A stretch of DNA of 64,000 bases from Hyaloperonospora brassicae. Taxonomy: Eukaryota > Oomycota > Peronosporomycetes > Peronosporales > Peronosporaceae. The position numbers and the translations under genes were made by a program. Below the pieces are notes generated by a model, which made no database searches, was not told the origin of the DNA, and was given only the letters and a program-made list of their open reading frames with translations. The stretch is taken from contig CANTFL010001234.1 of assembly GCA_947650285.1 (NCBI GenBank), forward strand, positions 1 to 64,000, in the 5' to 3' direction. Below are positions 1 through 11,119 of the stretch, in pieces; position 1 is the stretch's first letter; every line of letters begins with the position of its first letter.

Positions 1-278
1 CGATCAAAGACGCCTCGTAAGGCACGTGTCTCTTACTGATCAAAAGGGGAACTGAAATTTATTTCTTTAATTAACCTAAAAGAACACCTTAGAACAACGT
101 ATTTAACCTGCCCTAAATAACCTCTTAAAAGATCTCGCAATCAATTGATGACAGACATCAGCCTTCAACAATTGATACAGTCACTGTGTTCTAAAATTAC
201 TTTATAGGGTAACCCCCCCCCTCTCTTGTGTGCACCACACCTATCGTCGACTACCAGCCGACGTGTAACCCCGTTACA
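1..278. mobile_element. 3' part of an LTR of a Gypsy-type retrotransposon, cut by the window edge
   Basis: No coding sequence is visible. The stretch is AT-rich with a C-homopolymer at about 212-221 and ends at 278 in CCCCGTTACA. The same ten bases end both LTRs of the Gypsy element at 39447-47727. Directly after it begins coding sequence of a LINE remnant, as expected if an LTR element had landed in the LINE. The rest of the LTR and the element lie left of the window, so neither target duplication nor orientation can be checked. Apart from its terminus the sequence does not resemble the other LTRs here, so it would be a different family. Confidence 0.45.
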
Positions 279-280
279 GC

Positions 281-751
281 AAGGGGCGCACAGAGACTGT
301 CACTCATATATTTTGGGATTGTTCAACTGCGATAGCCTGCTGGAGCCTATTGCTCTGTCATTGGTCTGGTGAGGGGGTTCAGGAATCCGCAGTGACGGGT
401 CATTTTCGGTATTTCGCCCATCGAAGGGCGCCTCCGCTTCTACCGCGTTTGCTGCAGCTCTTAATTGATCGTTTTGGAGATGATCACATGGCAGCGGCAG
501 ACGAATACCGTCGGATCTGGTTTGTGTTATGCTCCTTGTGTCAGGTGCATCTTTGGGTGGAGCGCAATGCGGTAATCTTTCGAGGGGAGACCACTTCTCC
601 GGCTCAAAGTGCCCCAGTATTCTGGCGGGGCGGTCTGCGGCAGTTGAAGGCAATTGCTATGCGAGAACATCGGTCCGCAGCTACAGCGGTCAGAGGGGCG
701 CGTCTTCACGCCTGCCTGGACATTCTCAGCCAAGTTCCTACAGGTCGCTAG
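281..751 (+). pseudogene. LINE (non-LTR retrotransposon) ORF2 C-terminal remnant, zf-RVT type
   Basis: One open frame of about 156 codons ends in TAG at 749-751. Its beginning carries the motif THIFWDCSTAIACW, the hallmark of the zinc-binding segment (zf-RVT) that follows the reverse transcriptase in many LINE ORF2 proteins. The usual upstream Cys pair and all of the RT and endonuclease are missing, so this is a 5'-truncated or interrupted copy. It starts right where the LTR end at 278 stops, which suggests insertion of the LTR element into it. The downstream residues are rich in Arg, Trp and His, as in LINE C-termini. It is not a functional gene. The family call rests on one motif plus the overall pattern. 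Confidence 0.6.
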
Positions 752-2770
752 GCTTCACTGACTTTCAGCCACGATGAGCTAACCGTTCCGGCGCTCGTAT
801 CCTGGTTTAGGACTTTTCAGACATCTTGCACATCTTAACATGTAAATAGACGATCATGAAACTCCTCCACTTGGCGTGAATCGCGATCAAGACATCGACA
901 ATCGAACGCTGTCAGTCGACCATATGAATGGAATGTCTGTCCGATCAAACAGGTGTGTTCCCTTCCTTACTCAAGAAGTCGGTGTCTCTCGATCTCAACG
1001 AATCTGTGTCTTGTCTCAGGGCTTTGAACAAGGTGTTGCAACGAGTTCGTTGGGCACACTTTAATCGCTCCACGTCTGAGGTGCACAACGTGTAGCACTG
1101 GGCTCGAGTATCTTGGCCGCTTCACGCGATTTCCCCGCACAAGGCAATAGTGTTCTGGTAGAATAATGACGTACGTTGACGTGCGTGACAAAGGAAAAGA
1201 TATGTTCTTGTGTATGGTAGGTGAACACTCAAGGAGGTGGTGAGAGACCATTCGTATGAGCCCGCACATACCGTGGAGCGTTAGAGTGTCGGAAACGATA
1301 TCGCATCCACACGTAATTCAAGTCTGTCTGTGTGCACGTCAGCCCAAAGTATCGCCTGTCGCTGCGAGACGGCTACGGTCGGCACCGTTCACAACTCTTG
1401 CTACAGCGAGCGCGAAAAGGCAGTCGCTAAGCTGCCGTATATACACATGTGGGGCTGTAACGACGGTACTTGTGTAAAAATGGACTCGGCACGATTCCTG
1501 GGACCAAACGATAGCAAAGACCTGACTGAAAGCGGGCCATGTCAATTGCAAATGCCAAAACCTGTACTCTCGATGGAGCTTGCATGGGCCTGAAAAAGGT
1601 GTTTCGCCGATCTTGCCGAACGAACTTCTCGGGCAAAGTGACCAATGCTTGTTTGAATGTGGTAATCCTTCATGCCGCAAAACCTCACAGCCAACTCTAG
1701 GTGCTCATCAGTCCACTTCACCAACCTCATGTGTCTGTGGCTTCGCCGACGATAGCTCTAGGCATGGTGTAGGACATCGAGCGTTCACGTGACTCGAATA
1801 TTGCCCAAGACTGTACGCGCTTTCCTTGTTTTTCCCATTCAACTCTCAACAAACGTTTTGGCAGAGAGAGAGAGAGGAACGAGGCCGAACCAAAAGTACG
1901 CCTCGCTACTCGCTCCGACATCTGCGTGACTCAAGAACGATACTTCAGCTAGAATACTTAGACAAAGCGATAACGTTCGACCAAGTCAAGAATGGGTATC
2001 GCAATGCTACCAGTCCAGGCACTGCTTCGACTGCTTCTGTTTTGCAAACCCCAACCGTTACAGCACTGCAACCAGGACCCCATCTGACATACTGTACGAA
2101 TGATGACGATGATGTACCAAACAGATGGGCATCCATTTCCCACGTAGTACACATCACGTCCGATAGCATACGAATGCGGTCTACCTCCTGGGTATTACGC
2201 GAAGCCTATAGCATGTGGGGTTCGACTGCAGGACGCAAAACTGCTACACGCATGTGTGCCGTCAAGTCCAATTCGTTCGGCGTCCCTCGGCTTAAGTAGA
2301 TGGATGCGCGACTGGCGCATCGAGCTACATTTAAACAGGAGAAAAGATCGACAGACGTGCGGTTGTCTACGAACGCTGCAGGAAGTAAAAGCATCACGGC
2401 TGACGGCAGACCTTCTCTGCATGACCGATACAAAACTAAATTGCCGTCCATCGACTCCAAGTCCAGCTCTGCCGACACGGAGACCAGCGCCTTGTCACGG
2501 ATCCCCCAGCCGGCGCTTCTCCGTCTCACTGGCGGCATGTCACAGGTAACCTTTTTCTCTGCTCCATCGACGGCTTTCGTGGATGTTGTGGAGCCGTCTG
2601 CACATGTCAGCAACAATCCAACAGTCGCACGCGCGCGACAAGTGGTTACTAAATTTTTGACACCGAATAGAAGCGCCGAGGTTATTAAAAGCCCCCTCAC
2701 CATCTGGCACGGTCCAGATGCCCTTCTGCCGTGTGTACCCACTCTGCGCCACAGTCGGACGACCGCCACG
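752..2770. other. Spacer upstream of VPS18
   Basis: About 2 kb with balanced base composition. The open frames are short, overlap on both strands and show no recognisable domain. A short GA-rich run lies at about 1863-1877. The last part should contain the VPS18 promoter. No gene, RNA or repeat could be supported. Confidence 0.5.
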
Positions 2771-2786
2771 GCCCATTTTGCTCTCC
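2771..2786 (+). promoter_or_regulatory. Candidate oomycete initiator (Inr) of VPS18
   Basis: The 16 bases GCCCATTTTGCTCTCC resemble the oomycete core promoter initiator (consensus GCTCATTYYNCAWTTT) over the CATTTT core and several flanking bases. It lies about 26 bases upstream of the ATG at 2797, the short leader length usual in oomycetes. If it is the start site, the in-frame ATG at 2731 is not transcribed, which supports 2797 as the true start. The 3' half of the consensus is poorly matched, so this is a candidate only. Confidence 0.4.
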
Positions 2787-2796
2787 ACAGTATCAA

Positions 2797-5700
2797 ATGT
2801 CGGCGGATCTGTTTGCAGACTGGAAGAAAGAAGAGGCGTCGGCTCCTGACGTCCGCAGCGTCGCCGGCGGCTCTGGCGGCGGAGGGGCCTTCGACGCGCT
2901 GTACCCTACAGGTGCCGTGAGCAATGACGGGAACGCAGGCGGTGGCGGAGGCCGCAGCAGCCACAACAACAACAACAACACCAACACGGACGACTTTGAC
3001 TTTGAGACGATCGGGGAGGACGACGCGTCGCGGCTCCAGAAGCAGGAGAAGCCCATGTTTGAGCTGCGGGAGCACGGCCTCAAGGTGTCGCGTCGCAAGG
3101 GGTTCACGCTGAGCTGTTTGGCCGTGGGCAATGGGGTGCTGGCCATGGGGTCCCAAGAGGGCGTGTTGCTGCGCTGCACGACGGACGCGACCGACAGCAA
3201 CGGAACGATCGAAGAAATTATGATTGAGCCCCGTGTCGCCATGTCAAGTGTGTTTATTGACCCGACAGGCGCTCACGTGCTCGTGTCGATGGACAATGGC
3301 TCGAACTTTTACTTGCACACGGGGTCCACGCGCCCCAAGAAGATCGCCAAGACCCAGGGGATGCAGCTGACAAGCGTCGCGTGGGACCGCCAAGCGGGAT
3401 CGCCCGAAGCGTCTGAGCCAATACTTATTGGGACTGCGTCGGGCGCGGTGTTTGAAGCAGCGTTCGATGGCGGCAAGGAAAAGACAGTGACCAAAGTGTT
3501 TCAGATTGCTAATCAGGGAGCGATTGCTGGGATCGCTTTCGAGCACTGGCAGCTGCCGTCAGGCGACAAGCGATACTATGTGATGCTCACGACGTCGGCG
3601 TCGGGCAAGCGACCGACGCGTGTGTTTCAGTTCATGAGCGGCGGTCGAGATGGCTTTGACGCGATGTTCCAAGAGTACACGAGTCCTGACAAGCTACGTT
3701 TTCAGGAAATGCCGGGGGACATCACGACAGCCGAACTGCGGTTCTATGTTAAGCAAGGCCGTGAACGTGCAAAGGGCTTTGGTGTGCTTACGGGAGATGG
3801 GGTATACCATGGTGAGTTTGTGTTTGGACTGTCGAGCACAATGGAAAACGTGACGACAGGCACAGGATTGCTGGCATACCCTGGTAAACCGGAAAAGTCA
3901 TCCGACAGTCGCGGATCATGGACACCGCCAGTGTCGATGGCAGTGACCCAGTACCACGTAGTCCTGCTGTTCGCGCGTCATATTCAGGTCGTATCGAAGC
4001 TAAGTGGCGTGGTTGTCATGGAAGAATCGCTCGACTCGCGAGTTGGCACTGTGCATGGCATTGCGGTGGACGACACGTTCAATACAGTGTGGGTCCACTC
4101 GAGCCGGCGTATCTTAGAGGTGGTTATTGCTGACGAGGACCGTAATGTCTGGAAGCTATTCCTGAGCAAGGCTGTGATGGGCAACGGTGACGATCGCGAT
4201 TTCGAGCAGGCATTGGCGGTCTGCCGCAACGGATGGGAACGCCAGCGCGTGCTGACAGCGCAAGCAGACAAACTTTTTGATAAGGGGATGTATGATCGTG
4301 CCGCTGTTATGTATGCAAAGACGACGCGCTCGTTCGAAGAGGTGGCGCTGAAGTTTCTCGAGATCGAAAGTCGCGACTCACTACTTCTTTTCTTGCTGCA
4401 GAAGCTGAAGGGCTTGGGAAGTGACGAAAAGACACAGCAGACTGTGCTGTGTTCCTGGATCGTTGAACTGTTTCTGGACAAGTTCAATGTGCTCAAGGGT
4501 AGTGTGCAAGATGTCGATGCGCATGCTAATTTGCTGTTTGAGTTCAAGCAGTTCTTGCAAGATCAAAAAAGTCATCTCGACCCAGCCACGACTTTCAATT
4601 TGATCTCCAGCCACGGTCGACCAGATGAGCTTGTGTTCTACGCAACGCTTATCGAAGACTACGAAAAAGTAATCACGTATCATGTGGACCGCGGTGAGTA
4701 TGGAGCTGCAATCGAGTTGCTTCGTAGCGTCGAAACGTCGAAAGTGGAAGAGCTCTGGTACAAGTACTCACCCGAACTGATCGTTCACAAGCCAAAGGAG
4801 GTGTACGAGGCATGGCTGGAGGCTGCCACGCTGAACCCGACGCGCCTCATTCCGTCGATTGTGCGTCACGTGCACCAAAAAAGCGTCGCGGGCACAGAAT
4901 CGACAAGTAGCACAACGAAAAGTCGCTCGGTCTTGGACATGGCCATTCGGTTCTTAAAGTTTGCCATCAAGCAAGGCAACCGCGACCCGACAATCCACAA
5001 TTACCTACTGTTCCTGCTGGCCAAGCACCCTGACGAGCGTTTGCTCATCAGCTTCTTGCGCAAAAAGCACAATGGGAAGCATCTGTTCGACATTGCATTT
5101 GCTTTGCGCCTCTGCACTCAGAACGAGAAGAACCGTGCTTGCATCTACATCTACTCTGCGATGGGACTGTATCAGGACGCCGTGGAAAAGGCATTGCAAG
5201 TCGATGTGAAGATAGCCAAGGAAATGGCTGGTATGCCCGAGGATGATGAGACTCGCAAGAAACTGTGGACGCTGATTGCCAAACATACGATCGACGCAGG
5301 CGGTGAGATCAAGGACGCTATGAATATTCTAAAGGAGAGTGATCTGTTAAAGATTGAGGACATCTTGCCTTTCTTCCCTGACTTCGTCCTGATCAACGAC
5401 TTCAAGAAAGAGATTTGCGAGTCGCTCGAAGTGTACAATGACCGCATTGAACAGCTGAAGGAAGAGATGCAAGACTACACGCAGTCGGCCGAGTTGATTC
5501 GTGCTGATATGCAGCAACTGCGCAAACGTTGTGCTGTTGTGTCTGGCAATCAGCGCTGCGAGCTAACTGGTCAGAATATTTTGGGCAAGGAGTTCTACCT
5601 TTTTCCGTGCTCACACGCTTTCCATGCTGGTGCACTCCGCCAGGAGATGCAGAAACACCTCAATAGTTTTCAGCGACAAACGGTGAAGCAGCTCGTGCAA

Positions 5701-6030
5701 AAGCTCAGTGAGCTGTCCACGGAATTGCCGGCGAGCACGAACTTTTTCCAGCGACCGCTCTCCGCCTTCCCTTTTCTTAACTTGTCGTCCACCGAAAAAG
5801 AGGCGATGACGCCTGGCTCTGAGGGAAGCAGCGCCGCGGCGATTGCAAAGGCAAAAAGTGCTGCGAAAGAGCAGTCTATTGCGCAGGAACGTGAGATGGT
5901 GCAGCAAAAGCTGGACGAGATCATCGCATCGGAGTGTATTTTCTGCGGTGAGGTGATGATTAAGTCGATTCAGACGCCTTTTATCACACCTGAGGACGAG
6001 GCAAACGAAGGCAGCGAGTGGGCCATTTGA
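2797..6030 (+). CDS. VPS18: Vacuolar protein sorting-associated protein 18 (Pep3/Vps18/deep orange family)
   Basis: Single-exon gene of 1077 residues. Vps18 is a core subunit of the HOPS and CORVET tethering complexes that act with Rab GTPases and SNAREs at endosomes and vacuoles. Visible order: a low-complexity Gly- and Asn-rich N-terminus (about 20-65); a beta-propeller-like Pep3/Vps18 region (about 85-465); a long helical clathrin-heavy-chain-repeat region (about 470-880); a coiled coil (about 878-912); and a C-terminal RING-like module with FYLFPCSHAFH (C938, H940, H943), closed by a CIFC pair (C1047, C1050). Length fits the family. The RING lacks two expected Cys ligands (T924 and A946 in their place). 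I chose the ATG at 2797 rather than 2731 because the initiator-like site lies between them and the extra residues have no family character. Large antisense open frames over the 5' part are shadows. Confidence 0.92.
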   Translation: MSADLFADWKKEEASAPDVRSVAGGSGGGGAFDALYPTGAVSNDGNAGGGGGRSSHNNNNNTNTDDFDFETIGEDDASRLQKQEKPMFELREHGLKVSRRKGFTLSCLAVGNGVLAMGSQEGVLLRCTTDATDSNGTIEEIMIEPRVAMSSVFIDPTGAHVLVSMDNGSNFYLHTGSTRPKKIAKTQGMQLTSVAWDRQAGSPEASEPILIGTASGAVFEAAFDGGKEKTVTKVFQIANQGAIAGIAFEHWQLPSGDKRYYVMLTTSASGKRPTRVFQFMSGGRDGFDAMFQEYTSPDKLRFQEMPGDITTAELRFYVKQGRERAKGFGVLTGDGVYHGEFVFGLSSTMENVTTGTGLLAYPGKPEKSSDSRGSWTPPVSMAVTQYHVVLLFARHIQVVSKLSGVVVMEESLDSRVGTVHGIAVDDTFNTVWVHSSRRILEVVIADEDRNVWKLFLSKAVMGNGDDRDFEQALAVCRNGWERQRVLTAQADKLFDKGMYDRAAVMYAKTTRSFEEVALKFLEIESRDSLLLFLLQKLKGLGSDEKTQQTVLCSWIVELFLDKFNVLKGSVQDVDAHANLLFEFKQFLQDQKSHLDPATTFNLISSHGRPDELVFYATLIEDYEKVITYHVDRGEYGAAIELLRSVETSKVEELWYKYSPELIVHKPKEVYEAWLEAATLNPTRLIPSIVRHVHQKSVAGTESTSSTTKSRSVLDMAIRFLKFAIKQGNRDPTIHNYLLFLLAKHPDERLLISFLRKKHNGKHLFDIAFALRLCTQNEKNRACIYIYSAMGLYQDAVEKALQVDVKIAKEMAGMPEDDETRKKLWTLIAKHTIDAGGEIKDAMNILKESDLLKIEDILPFFPDFVLINDFKKEICESLEVYNDRIEQLKEEMQDYTQSAELIRADMQQLRKRCAVVSGNQRCELTGQNILGKEFYLFPCSHAFHAGALRQEMQKHLNSFQRQTVKQLVQKLSELSTELPASTNFFQRPLSAFPFLNLSSTEKEAMTPGSEGSSAAAIAKAKSAAKEQSIAQEREMVQQKLDEIIASECIFCGEVMIKSIQTPFITPEDEANEGSEWAI

Positions 6031-9000
6031 AGACAGCCATGACCACTGACTTGTTCGTAAGAGGTCGAGTAGCGCTGAATCAGGAGTGAGGTCGGTCGAT
6101 TGATCACACAGACACACCTGTGGGTATTCGAAAATGAGATCGAGTGTCGTTGAGCTCATTGTCAGTGTCGAGTGTTGCAGTTGCTGTTACCCGGTGCTGG
6201 TGCTGGTTGTGGTGTGATTGTGCTTTTGGTCGTTCGGTTGGACCAATGGACGATGCCGATCCAGCACGGGTCCGTCATCTGCCTAGAACAGTCGCCACAA
6301 CGGCACACATGGTAAGTGTGGCCAACCGACATTGCTTAGTGAGCCTTTATGTTGCGTGTCGTGGTCGACGTGATGTATGTTGGTGTGTTCCAGGTAACTA
6401 CGCCGTCGATACGAGAGAGATCCAGCGATATTGCCAAGCGAACGAGCTTGTCAGATTCCGAGCTATGAACGTTCTTGATCTGTCGCTGTGACAGTCGTAT
6501 TATCATGTCGTAGTGCTCGGACAGTATTGCTGCTGCTGCTCACGCACAGCAGCCGGGATTGTCAGCTCCATCTACCGCTAGAGAGCGAGAGAACGAGAGA
6601 AAGCCTTGTCGACGATTCAAATCAGGTGGCGTTGCGATTGGTGCGTGCGCTAGCAGCTTGAGCAACGATCCGGTGCTGCTTTACGATAGAGATGCGTTCG
6701 GCTCGTCAACGGCGTTCGTGAAGACACGGTGTACGAACAAAGTTTGCGATGTTTGTTGCAGTCACGCAATCCTTTCTTGCATCGACATTGAGGCGAGCAG
6801 AGTCAACACTACAAGCTCAGGCCGTTTATACGGTCTCGTGATCGATCTACGGAGGTCTGGACGTTACGGCATAGCTGCGGACTTGCACCGGCTTGTTCCT
6901 CTGCAGCAATATTGAAAGTCAAGAGAAGAGCGAGTGGATTTCGGTGTGGCGAAGTACGCTGCAGGCTGAACGGCAAGAATAGCTTTGAGCTTGGCTGAGG
7001 ATCGATGACGACTCGTGTTAGTCAGTACACCTGCACGAATAGACCCACTTCTGCGCAAAGGATTACGCGTGCGATGTGGCTGTCAAAACGGCAAACGGGG
7101 TCGCCATCAAGTCGTCGAAGTGCGGCCCTGGTGTGACGAACATGACAATCGATGGCACCCCAGCAACGCTTTGTATTGCGAGTCGTGGACGTCATCCAGA
7201 CGACAGATTTGATGACCTGTTGCTCGCTGGCCGAGTCGTTAAGGAGGTGTTCGCACTTCGTTTGCAAAGCAATGGGTGTCGCTGCGAAAACTGACTAGCA
7301 ACGGAGCAGACAAATGGTGGATCGCGCGACCTGGGAAAGCAGTGGTCTCTGCTATCGCGACGGGTATGATGTCAACTACGCAATCGCAAAGAGGCTGACT
7401 GACACTCACCTGGAGTTGCATGTTTGACTCAGTTTTGGCGGTTTCCAGGGTGTAGCACGTTGGAAGTATCATACTCTTGAGGACGGAGTGCACAGCTCCA
7501 TCAGGAAGCGAGGAGGAGCCCATGCGACTCATCCTGAAGCACAGCAAGTGAGGAGGTACAAGACACCGACGGACAGTACAGGTGCTGTCATTCGTTTTGA
7601 GATCAGAATGAGCACAGAGCCTCTGAGTGTAATGGCAACACGCGCTCGTTGCCTGTGGCCGAGTACGCATCCATCATGGTCTGGGGCTTGACGGACTTCC
7701 CATGCACAAAATGCTGACCGCGGGTTCCCATTGACCGGCTGACATGATTGCAAGATTGGAGAGGCATTGTGGTTTACGGGCGAGAGGCGTGCAAGGACAA
7801 ACAAGTTTGTCCGCACGAGAATAAAGTTGTGGTGCACGAGGCAAGGGACCCACGAGCAGGTGACTGAGCCAACACGTCGAAAGCGAAGGAAAGGCAAAGT
7901 GGCGCCATTGCACTATGTGACGGTCGCGTGCAACGACGTTCGACGCTGTCGCAGGACGGCTTTTTCGTCGGACACGCTGGTGCACGATTCCTGTTGAGAA
8001 GCCCATGTTGTTACGCGTATGTGGCGGGTATTGATCGCCACGTGAAGCTCGAGCACGTTGCACATCCGATCTAGGTACGTGCTCAACGGGCTCAGAGAAG
8101 CACGTTGTATCGGAGTGGCATTTCGACGGGCAAGAGATTACGAGCGTGAAGTCTTTTTCGGATACGACATGGCGGCAGAATACTCGAGCGACTTTGACCA
8201 GCACATCAAACGTTTGGTGACCACGCCGCGGCTTTGGTGGGTACACTATGCAGCACAAGTACGAGACAAAGACCAGAGCAAAGTCGACAATCTTTCCGCT
8301 GGAATTGGCGCGGGGACCCTATCGTTGGAAAAGTGGTGTTGGTTTGAGTCGATCGACTTGACATACAGGTGGAAGAGCGCACTGTGAAAAAGCGTGCCGC
8401 GTACTCGTTCAAATATAGCTGAACACTCTCGTGTTCACGTACGTACTTTCGTGGCTGGCACCACATTAGCACTTTTTACCGGTGTAAGCCGTCATGGTTT
8501 ACGTCCACTTTATTCCTTCCGAACTATCGCGCAGAAGTTCCGCGTCCAGAAACCCGTGACGCTACGCTAAAGCTATGATGAACCCATGCATCGGACATTT
8601 TGATACGTCGCAGCATCGATGGATCGCATTGTGCGCTTTAGGGAAGCGTGCGGGCTCGTGGTCGTCATCGATCCGAGGTGTGTATCTGGCTCGATGCTTA
8701 TTGGGCTAATGGCCGTGGCGATGAAAGCTCTTGAGCTCTTGGGTTTTGGCAAGTTACGGATATCTCGATATCGATCGCGTAGAGCTTCAGAGCAGTAGTC
8801 GTTGCCACATCCTCAATGAGAGCTGAGGTGGTCGTCGAAAAGAGAGCACATTGAAACGCTCTGATGAAAAGTTGTCTTAATCAGTGTCAACATTGACATG
8901 GCGACGGCACGAACGTAATGTGACGCTCGCACGATGGGTTTGGATTCTGCAAAAATGGGATCAAGGTGTAATCCAGAAATCGCTGAATCGTCGCTGCAAT

Positions 9001-10592
9001 TCCTGGAGAACTCGATGTACGTTTCAGCCATTCAACAGCTTTTGGTATCCATCGAGGCATTTGATGGCTCTTGTCTTGTACTCTTCTCATTGCATACGAC
9101 GAGCCTTCAAACCCACGGTCCTCATCTGCTCTCGAAGATCGGGAAGTATCCGTAAAACGAAGGCGTGTCGATTTGCCGACAGCTGTCCGGGCAATTCTGC
9201 ACGCCAGATATGCTCAAGGATGTACCCGCCTTATGTTTTGTCATACCTAATTTGGTCCGTCGGACCAGGCCGTTTATCCCATTCATATCTCGTTTGGAGA
9301 CATGTATGGGAAATAAGGCCTAAGTCGACTCACGACGTTCTGAGTCTAACCTTGTGACACAGTGATCGGAAGCAGCCGAGTCCTACATGCACACTTATTG
9401 CACAATGAGTACCATTGTTTCATTTCGGCTGTCCAGCTCTTTCAAAAGTCGTGCACGTCACTAAAAAAGTAGTACGGTATGCCTCGGGAGCTGGCCTAAG
9501 TTGTTACAAATTACCATCAGAAATGGTGTTTCACTTTTTGTAAGAGCTTTTTTCTTCATTCTATCTCGAAATATTCGATCGCAGACTATCAAAATCGGTC
9601 TAGTACAAAATACTACGTGCGCTTAGAAGATTGTGGCATACGCGTTTATGCATGACGATCCCGTAAGAAGGACTCTAAATCTGGCACAACGATCCACTTT
9701 GCTCCTGTCGTGCGTCTACTTCTTTGCTCTATCGCAAACGCAACGAATGTCTCAAATGACGTCGCAAATCAGGTCAAAAGCTTCATGTGTCACTCTTCTC
9801 ATCTCTCGTTCGATTTGTACGAATTCGTGTGCAACTGAACGCTTCCATTCGTCGACGTCGCATGCGAATATGATAAATTACGAAGAAAGACTACTAAGGC
9901 CAGAATATTTCCTGATTCGTGGCGTTTCGATACGAAAGCTTGTGGATGCAGACTTGATGTAACGTGCAAATTTGTGCACTCTCGTTTGTAGCAAGATTCG
10001 TAGCAAACATAAAGACAGCAGCTCCTACTGATGTGCTACGATGTCTGTGGTCTCTCATTGAACGACCTCACCAGAACTGACTTGCTTTCCTAGCCAGATC
10101 GTGCTCGGAAGTCCATGATCCCCTCTTTTCCGGCACTTTCCTGTGTGGAACCTTGCTCCTGTCTTCTCCGTCGTGATTGTCCATCCTCCATCCGTCCATC
10201 CGTCTGTCGATGTCTTGTTCCCATTGTCATTGCGAGTTCATTCGTCGCACGTTGCAGCGCGTCAGTATGTACGCCGCATCGAGTATGTCGCCCGAATGTA
10301 TTTGCACCCTACGTGCAACATATCACGGGACTAATTTTTCGTCAGAACACTAGGACACCATACCACGTGCCCTTTTCCTTGCGTCTTCGCGCTCGGGCGT
10401 TCTGACCACATGGCTACATCGACGAGACAACGACATACTGCGACAGAAAAACGCCCCTCTCGGTTTCGCTCGAAACGCCCAGTCGCAGGTGACGTCCGGC
10501 GCTCCGTTTGCCCACAATCACACACGACGACCAGGAGACGCGAGCGAGTGCAACGAGCACACGCACCTCACACGTCCACACACACACGCGCG
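6031..10592. other. 4.5-kb spacer between VPS18 and the ABM gene
   Basis: Balanced composition with many short overlapping open frames and no recognisable domain. A CTG/CAG-like cluster (gctgctgctgctc) lies near 6528-6540. From 10,400 to 10,592 the sequence becomes CA-rich (repeated cacaca) ahead of the next gene. A possible first exon around 8168 was considered and not accepted. I see no RNA gene and no clear transposon relic. Confidence 0.45.
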
Positions 10593-11119
10593 ATGCAGAG
10601 GAAACCAGTGCGAGTGCTGAGCGAGCGCATCATGAGCCGGGGCTTCGAGCCTACGGTCGTGCGCCTGATGGAAAAGGTGGCACACGCCGCAACAAGTGTT
10701 TTGTGCACATACCTCTGTGCAACAGGTCATTTGTCTCACTGTGGAAAATCCCTCTGTGTTCTTGTCCGTGGATGCAGGTTCAAAAGGTGGTGCGGGCGCA
10801 GCCTGGACTGCTCTCACTCGAGACGCTGAGTGACGTGGACGACCACCACAAATACGTGGTGCTCTCGGAGGTGCGGCCGAGCTCTGGCACTCTTTTTCTT
10901 GCTGCATGGGTCATCGTCATTGGGACTAAACCAACGGCTTTGTATGGAAAACGATGCTATACCGCGTGTCTGCAGTGGAAGTCAATCAACGACTACAAGG
11001 CGTGGACGTCAAGTGACGCGCATCGAGAGTGCACGAAGCAGATCGACGAGGTGCTGGACGTACCTGGCAAGCAAACGACGATCTACAAGCACCCGAAGGA
11101 CGACATTTTTCTGCTCTGA
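10593..11119 (+). CDS. Antibiotic biosynthesis monooxygenase (ABM)-domain protein, three exons
   Basis: Proposed exons are 10593-10676, 10778-10870 and 10976-11119, giving 106 residues. Both introns (101 and 105 bp) start GT, end CAG and fall between codons. The joined protein is one ABM-like ferredoxin-fold domain: an N-terminal strand and helix (PVRVLSERIMSRG), then QPGLLSLETLSD, then YVVLSEWKSINDYKAW with the aromatic residues and second strand typical of the family, then a C-terminal helix and strand (KQTTIYKHP). ABM domains are small cofactor-poor dimeric barrels found in monooxygenases, heme-degrading enzymes and proteins of unknown role, so the reaction cannot be named. Splicing across intron 2 restores the canonical strand-W-S/T order. 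Intron 2 has no stop and keeps frame, so a longer isoform is possible. Confidence 0.78.

Noticed and set aside
300..653. Minus-strand 117-codon open frame
   Set aside because: Shadow of the LINE zf-RVT remnant on the plus strand.
2206..3242. Long minus-strand open frames, one of 316 codons, over the 5' end of VPS18
   Set aside because: They mirror the GC-rich low-complexity N-terminus and upstream region of VPS18, have odd composition (Val/Ala/Arg runs) and no domain.
8058..8387. 109-codon open frame containing MAAEYSSDFDQHIKR, possibly a first exon of a SNARE-like gene
   Set aside because: No downstream exon with a matching domain was found, and the following residues do not resemble any family I recognise.
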